Of a stretch of DNA of 55,078 nt, positions 50,979 to 55,078 are shown in pieces. The translations under genes and the position numbers were made by a program. Origin of the DNA: Bacteroidota bacterium (GTDB taxonomy: Bacteria; Bacteroidota; Bacteroidia; 2-12-FULL-35-15); assembly GCA_023251805.1 (NCBI GenBank), contig JAHEYB010000007.1:27186-82263 (forward strand), written 5' to 3'. Numbering within the stretch: the stretch's first letter is position 1; every line of letters starts with the position of its first letter. Below the pieces are notes generated by a model. The model had not been told where the DNA came from and did no database searches. It saw only the letters and a list, made by a program, of their open reading frames with translations.

Positions 50979-51463
50979 TCTTTTGAATTAGAAGAATCCT
51001 CCGTTTTTTTCCATCCATCACTATTCGCATAATCATTCAGTAATTTTTCCAAATTAGTTAGAGTTTCAGGAGCACCGCTTCTCGATTTTATTATTTTTGT
51101 TTTACCATTATTTGAGTAAGTAATTAACTTGATTGGAAAATCGGTGATATTTCCCAGATACTCATTGTTTAAAGAATTAAATTGTGCATCTTCAAATGCT
51201 TTTACAAACGAATTTAGTTCCTTTGAAGAAATGGATTTAGTGAACGTCCCTATTTTTTCTGTGTTTTGTGTGCCAATAAACGTTGCGGTTTTGTTTTCTC
51301 CATTTATTGTTAGTGTATAGATTGGGCAACGCCCAAAACAGGCTGTCGTTTGATAACTAATAACTGCTTTACTTGTACTAACATCTGTTGTTTCTGCTAA
51401 TTTTTTAGAGCTATTGCAAGGCGCAATTAGTAAAATAAAAAAGGAGTACATCAATAGTTTCAT
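50975..51463 (-). CDS. DUF6438-like lipoprotein
   Basis: 162 residues with a lipoprotein signal (FFILLIAPCNSS, cysteine at about 16). ACFGRCPIYTLTI is the signature of DUF6438. Periplasmic, function unknown. Converges with 50496-50978. Confidence 0.75.
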   Translation of the reverse strand: MKLLMYSFFILLIAPCNSSKKLAETTDVSTSKAVISYQTTACFGRCPIYTLTINGENKTATFIGTQNTEKIGTFTKSISSKELNSFVKAFEDAQFNSLNNEYLGNITDFPIKLITYSNNGKTKIIKSRSGAPETLTNLEKLLNDYANSDGWKKTEDSSNSKD

Positions 51464-51484
51464 ACGCGTGAGTGTTAGGTTTGT

Positions 51485-53134
51485 TTACCAGATAAATATT
51501 TCTTTTGCAGAATTAGGTCTGTCATTTTCTTTCCATTTGAAATCTTTCAACTTTAATTCTTTGATATCTACTTTATCCAAAGGGAACAGTGTAGCATCGG
51601 GTTTGGTAATAAAAGTGATTTTGTCTACTTTGTTATTTTTTAAATATACTCGTAAATCACTGCAGTCGGCTCTATTCACAGCTTTTAATTCGTTTTTTTC
51701 TTTGGCGAAATAAAGTGTTTGTCCGTTTCCTTGCACATTCACTAGATACAATTTATTTTTTTGAAAATAGCCGGTCATCATTTTTCCTCTTATTTGATTA
51801 AAACGCAAGCTATCTTCTTTAGAAACAATAAAAGCAGCCCCTTTTAATTCGATGGAACGAATAGATTTGCTTCCTGTAATAACCTTAATGCTATCAGAGG
51901 TCAATTGATTTTCGTCTGACCATAAAACCGGCTGTCCATACATTCTCATGGCTGAATCGGTTGTATTGTAAAACAAGGAGTCACATTTTCCTTGTAAATC
52001 ATTTTTATAAAATTTCACTTTGTGGTATGCAAATAATTGCTGTTTTTCTGTTTTTATATTTTCGTAAATGATGGTTGTGTCAGTTCCCACAATTTTTATT
52101 TCTTTTATTTTTCGTTTGGGAGGTTGCGATTTTTCAGTAGTAGCGGTTTTGGAATCTTTTTTTACCTTTTTGGAATCACCTATGGCCTTTAATGTATCGG
52201 CATGCAAGTACAGTGTATCTTTTTCATATATCTGAGTCATTAAGGCATCACCGGTTACAATAGACAAGCCTGTTAATTCATAATGAATGGCATAGGCGCC
52301 TTTTATATTTAAGTTTTGAGTGGTATCAATTATCTGAACATTTTTTATCGCTCTTCCAATTCCTTTTTTTCTATCGTAATATAAACTATCGCCAAACATT
52401 TTTTGTTCTTTGGTAACAATGTAGGAGTTCTTGCTAAAACGCGATTGGTCATTATACGTGTCGTACCATCCATCTTCCGCGTAAATGAGATTTTCTTTAC
52501 TTTTTATTGTAGTTGGTCCAATAAAGTATGTCATTTTTGTGCTGGTGTTATACCGCATCGTATCACAATTAATTACAAACTGAGGACCTGCCTGTCCGGT
52601 AGGCAGGTTTGTAAGTATAACATTTTTTCGAAATGTGAGGTCGTTACTTTTTGCAAAAAAATAACCGGTATTACTTGTAAGTGTATTTTCTTTATTTACA
52701 ATGCGGGCAGGAGTGACATAGTAGCCGACACTTGTAGCAATATCGTAATTGAGTTCATCCGTTGTAAGTTGCATATCCCCTTTATTTACAACAACATTTT
52801 TTGTAATCAATGCTTTTTTTGTATTCCCATTATATTTTAATAATTCTCCATACAAATGGATACTATCGCCTTGTTGAATATGAATATGTCCAAAGGCATC
52901 CAAAGAATTATCTTTATACAAATACGCGCTATCACAAAACATTAATGTATTGTCTTGTCGAAATCGTACATCACCAATTAATCGTTGCGCTCCGTTACCA
53001 ACATTTTTTACAAATTGTAGTGAACCGGCATGTTCAATCATTATTTTTTTTCCACCTGATTGAACAGAACTTTGTGAATAGGATAGAAGTGGAGCAATTA
53101 GAAAAATAAAAACAGGAAACAAAAACGATTTCAT
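51485..53134 (-). CDS. OstA-like (LptA/LptC-related) periplasmic LPS-transport protein with in-frame repeat
   Basis: 549 residues from ATG 53134 (signal FPVFIFLIAPLLSYSQ). Repeated beta-jellyroll units such as NGAQRLIGDVRFRQDNTLMF, DSIHLYGELLKYNG and GKCDSLFYNTTDSAMRMYG are the OstA_N pattern of LptA/LptD N-domains, forming the bridge that carries LPS to LptD. A palindrome at 52586-52608 encodes LPTGQAG at about residues 176-182, in frame. The longer start at 53173 adds non-signal sequence. Same strand and side as purA. Confidence 0.85.
   Translation of the reverse strand: MKSFLFPVFIFLIAPLLSYSQSSVQSGGKKIMIEHAGSLQFVKNVGNGAQRLIGDVRFRQDNTLMFCDSAYLYKDNSLDAFGHIHIQQGDSIHLYGELLKYNGNTKKALITKNVVVNKGDMQLTTDELNYDIATSVGYYVTPARIVNKENTLTSNTGYFFAKSNDLTFRKNVILTNLPTGQAGPQFVINCDTMRYNTSTKMTYFIGPTTIKSKENLIYAEDGWYDTYNDQSRFSKNSYIVTKEQKMFGDSLYYDRKKGIGRAIKNVQIIDTTQNLNIKGAYAIHYELTGLSIVTGDALMTQIYEKDTLYLHADTLKAIGDSKKVKKDSKTATTEKSQPPKRKIKEIKIVGTDTTIIYENIKTEKQQLFAYHKVKFYKNDLQGKCDSLFYNTTDSAMRMYGQPVLWSDENQLTSDSIKVITGSKSIRSIELKGAAFIVSKEDSLRFNQIRGKMMTGYFQKNKLYLVNVQGNGQTLYFAKEKNELKAVNRADCSDLRVYLKNNKVDKITFITKPDATLFPLDKVDIKELKLKDFKWKENDRPNSAKEIFIW
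52586..52608. repeat. CCTGCCT palindrome inside the OstA-like coding sequence
   Basis: ACCTGCCT (52586-52593) and AGGCAGGT (52601-52608) around GTCCGGT. Read on the minus strand it encodes LPTGQAG. The same palindrome lies between genes at 38306-38329, with partial copies at 6523 and 31139. Confidence 0.9.
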
Positions 53135-53240
53135 TTTTTTAAAAATCAACTTTTTACTTCCTGTAAATGTCATTGTGTTGGTATGTTGCGTTGCTATAAA
53201 GTCCCGCCAGAGCGAATTTGTTCGTCCAGGTGGGCAATTA

Positions 53241-54521
53241 CTATACCAATTCTTTCTTCCGTATCAATGTTTGAGTGCGATCGGGACCCACAGAAACAAT
53301 CGAAATAGGCACACCTACTTCTTTTTCAATAAAAGCAATGTATGTATTTAAAGCTTCAGGCATTTGTTCCGGACTGCTCAGTCCTGTTAAGTCTTGGTTC
53401 CAGCCTTTGATAGAAGTATAAACCGGTGATAATAATTCAGGAGAGCAATCATATGGCAAGTAATCAATTTTTTTACCTTGGTAGTTGTAGTGTGTACAAA
53501 CCTGAATAGTTTCGAACCCACTTAAGATATCTGCTTTCATCATCATTAACTCAGTAACACCATTAATCATTACAGCATACTTTAAAGCAGGCAAATCCAA
53601 CCAGCCTGTTCTTCTTGGCCGTCCAGTTACAGAGCCAAATTCACGACCATTGTTTCTGATTTTATCTCCTATTTCATCAAACAATTCGGTAGGAAATGGT
53701 CCGCTTCCTACTCTTGTACAATATGCTTTAAAAATCCCAAATACTTTTCCTATTCTGTTAGGAGCAATTCCCAGTCCTGTACAAGCGCCTGCACAAATAG
53801 TGTTGGAAGAAGTAACAAATGGATAAGAGCCAAAATCAATGTCCAATAATGAACCTTGGGCGCCTTCAGCTAAAATGGCTTTGTTGTTTTTATATGCATT
53901 ATTAATATAGTGCTCGCTTTCTATTTGCTCATATTTTTTTAATGATTCAATTGCTGTAAACCATTCCGGTTCCATTGAGGCTAAGTCGTATTCAAAGTTG
54001 TGGTGACTTAATATCTGCTTATGTTTTTCAACCAAGGCATTGTATTTATCTTTAAAATTCGGTAATGAAATATCTCCGATGCGGATTCCGTTTCTTCCTG
54101 TTTTGTCCATGTAAGTTGGACCAATTCCTTTTAAGGTTGAGCCTATTTTTTCTTTTCCTTTAGCAGCTTCCGAAGCTGCATCCAACAATCGATGTGTTGG
54201 CAGAATTAAATGAGCCTTGGTAGAAAGTAATAATTTTGATTTTACATCAACGCCCATTTTAATTAACGCGTCTATTTCGGCAATGAGCACAACAGGGTCG
54301 ATAACTACACCGTTTCCTATAATGTTTATTGATTTGTCGTGAAATATGCCGGAGGGAATCGTTCTCAAAACGTGCTTAATGCCATTAAATTCTAATGTGT
54401 GGCCGGCATTCGGACCTCCTTGAAAACGACCAATTATATCATATTTGGGAGTTAATACATCAACAATTTTTCCTTTTCCTTCGTCTCCCCATTGAAGACC
54501 TAATAATACATCTACTTTCAT
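53241..54521 (-). CDS. purA: Adenylosuccinate synthase
   Basis: 426 residues. GTP-binding loop G8-LQWGDEGKGK at the N-terminus, FQGGPNAGHTLEF with the catalytic His, GSTLKGIGPTYMDK, EGAQGSLLDIDFGSYPFVTS and VTGRPRRTGWLDLPALKYA are all family blocks. It joins IMP and aspartate with GTP to make adenylosuccinate, the first step to AMP. Preceded on the same strand by a STAS protein and a Fur-type gene, an order I recall from other Bacteroidota. Confidence 0.96.
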   Translation of the reverse strand: MKVDVLLGLQWGDEGKGKIVDVLTPKYDIIGRFQGGPNAGHTLEFNGIKHVLRTIPSGIFHDKSINIIGNGVVIDPVVLIAEIDALIKMGVDVKSKLLLSTKAHLILPTHRLLDAASEAAKGKEKIGSTLKGIGPTYMDKTGRNGIRIGDISLPNFKDKYNALVEKHKQILSHHNFEYDLASMEPEWFTAIESLKKYEQIESEHYINNAYKNNKAILAEGAQGSLLDIDFGSYPFVTSSNTICAGACTGLGIAPNRIGKVFGIFKAYCTRVGSGPFPTELFDEIGDKIRNNGREFGSVTGRPRRTGWLDLPALKYAVMINGVTELMMMKADILSGFETIQVCTHYNYQGKKIDYLPYDCSPELLSPVYTSIKGWNQDLTGLSSPEQMPEALNTYIAFIEKEVGVPISIVSVGPDRTQTLIRKKELV

Positions 54522-54590
54522 TTACTACTAATTTTTACTAATATTATAAATACGAATCTGCTGGTTAGAAACAAGGGTTGAATATAAAAG

Positions 54591-54938
54591 TTAGTTATTC
54601 AAAATAGCAACACCTTCTTCAACACTGTTACAAACGTTGAACACTCCATTTAATTTTGTGATTATTAAAAGTTCTGTAATCTTTTTATTGACATTGCAAA
54701 TAGCAACATCTCCGCCTGCTTTGCGGGCTTTGGTTAAAATATTAATAATAATATTTAGTCCGCTGCTGTTTAGATATTTTAAATCAGCAAGATTTAACAA
54801 AATTTTATTTTCATTTTTTGAAACGCGCTCTTCTATTTCATCCAGAAGAGAAGATGCTTGACCGCGATCAATTAATTCACCGTAAAAAAGGTAGGTGCTT
54901 ATATCACCTTGTTTGCTTGATTTGTAGCTGAATATCAT
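54591..54938 (-). CDS. STAS-domain anti-sigma factor antagonist-like protein
   Basis: 115 residues, the length of SpoIIAA/RsbV. LLNLADLKYLNSSGLNIIIN has the phosphorylatable serine loop (S58-S59-G60) and GGDVAICNVNKKITELL the next strand and helix. Such proteins bind anti-sigma kinases when dephosphorylated by a PP2C phosphatase. Its ATG overlaps the stop of the Fur-type gene (ATGA), giving translational coupling. The TPR-PP2C protein at 2481-5081 might be its phosphatase, which is inference. Confidence 0.88.
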   Translation of the reverse strand: MIFSYKSSKQGDISTYLFYGELIDRGQASSLLDEIEERVSKNENKILLNLADLKYLNSSGLNIIINILTKARKAGGDVAICNVNKKITELLIITKLNGVFNVCNSVEEGVAILNN

Positions 54939-55078
54939 GCTTTTATTTTTTTATCTTTTATTTTTTTGTGTTCACAAATACCATTCTTTTTTAATTTTTT
55001 ACATGTTCCATAAAAATTCAAAGAATGATGGTTGATGTCGAACTGCAATACATCTTCTGCCATTTTTTGAATTTGTTT
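54935..55078 (-). CDS. C-terminal end of a Fur-family-like regulator, cut by window edge
   Basis: The last 47 codons and stop of a gene that starts outside. The sequence VLQFDINHHSLNFYGTC followed by a lysine-rich tail resembles the final H..L..YG.C segment of Fur-family metal-dependent repressors. The second cysteine of the usual C-x-x-C is replaced by Leu (CKKL), so a complete zinc site is not shown. The TGA overlaps the ATG of the STAS gene. The family call rests on this short segment and on the usual fur-purA neighbourhood. Confidence 0.55.
   Translation of the reverse strand, partial: KQIQKMAEDVLQFDINHHSLNFYGTCKKLKKNGICEHKKIKDKKIKA

Overview
The window is a piece of a Bacteroidota chromosome (class Bacteroidia in the broad sense, probably an environmental lineage). 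This rests on gene content: a CarB-type synthase ending at the Bacteroidota-style C-terminus, lipoprotein TPR-SpoIIE phosphatase, DUF4834, YfhO-family protein, M1 and M61 peptidases, OstA/LptD pair, and purA next to a Fur-type gene. The DNA is visibly AT-rich, Shine-Dalgarno sequences are mostly lacking, and several starts follow a TAnnTTTG box, the Bacteroidota -7 element. No tRNA, rRNA, transposase or CRISPR array was seen.

Layout. 1-11 kb: 5'-truncated carB, a TPR/PP2C signalling lipoprotein, a TPR protein, a small DUF4834 protein, an SDR enzyme, a 2-oxoglutarate/Fe(II) oxygenase and a YfhO-like membrane protein. 11-23.4 kb: a surface-glycan locus. A tightly packed minus-strand operon encodes a pseudaminic-acid-type pathway (PseB, PseF, a PseG-PseH fusion, PseI) with a methyltransferase, a PhyH-type oxygenase, an acetyltransferase, a GNGPSL-motif putative transferase and a Wzx-like flippase. 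Facing it is a short plus-strand set (FkbM methyltransferase, GT2, second Wzx-like flippase). No PseC aminotransferase is present. 23.4-27.4 kb: an RMDN-like TPR protein and an M1 peptidase fused to an apparent outer-membrane barrel. 27.4-36.8 kb: a 92-bp tandem repeat, a Y-family polymerase facing a LexA/CI-like S24 regulator with a clear operator, a DnaQ-like exonuclease, a GT2 fused to a sugar-transferase-like tail, a four-helix-bundle gene, recR, an rRNA m5C methyltransferase and small STAS-like paralogues. 36.8-42 kb: lpdA, an M61 peptidase, two tandem membrane paralogues, ridA. 42-55 kb: an envelope block (lptD, amidase, mlaD-like, two Fe-S proteins, OstA/LptA-like) leading to purA, a STAS protein and the end of a Fur-family gene. 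A HAD gene and a second four-helix-bundle gene sit between the two Fe-S genes.

The strongest non-genic theme is a dense set of dispersed palindromic repeats of at least seven families. They lie between genes, often as inverted pairs just after stop codons, some act as likely terminators, one is nested in another, and three are inserted in frame inside coding sequences (two in the M61 peptidase, one in the OstA-like gene). Both four-helix-bundle (23S-IVS-type) genes are bracketed by inverted copies of such repeats. This makes them candidates for small cassettes riding in palindromes, the most interesting possibility in the window together with the PseC-less pseudaminic-acid-like locus.
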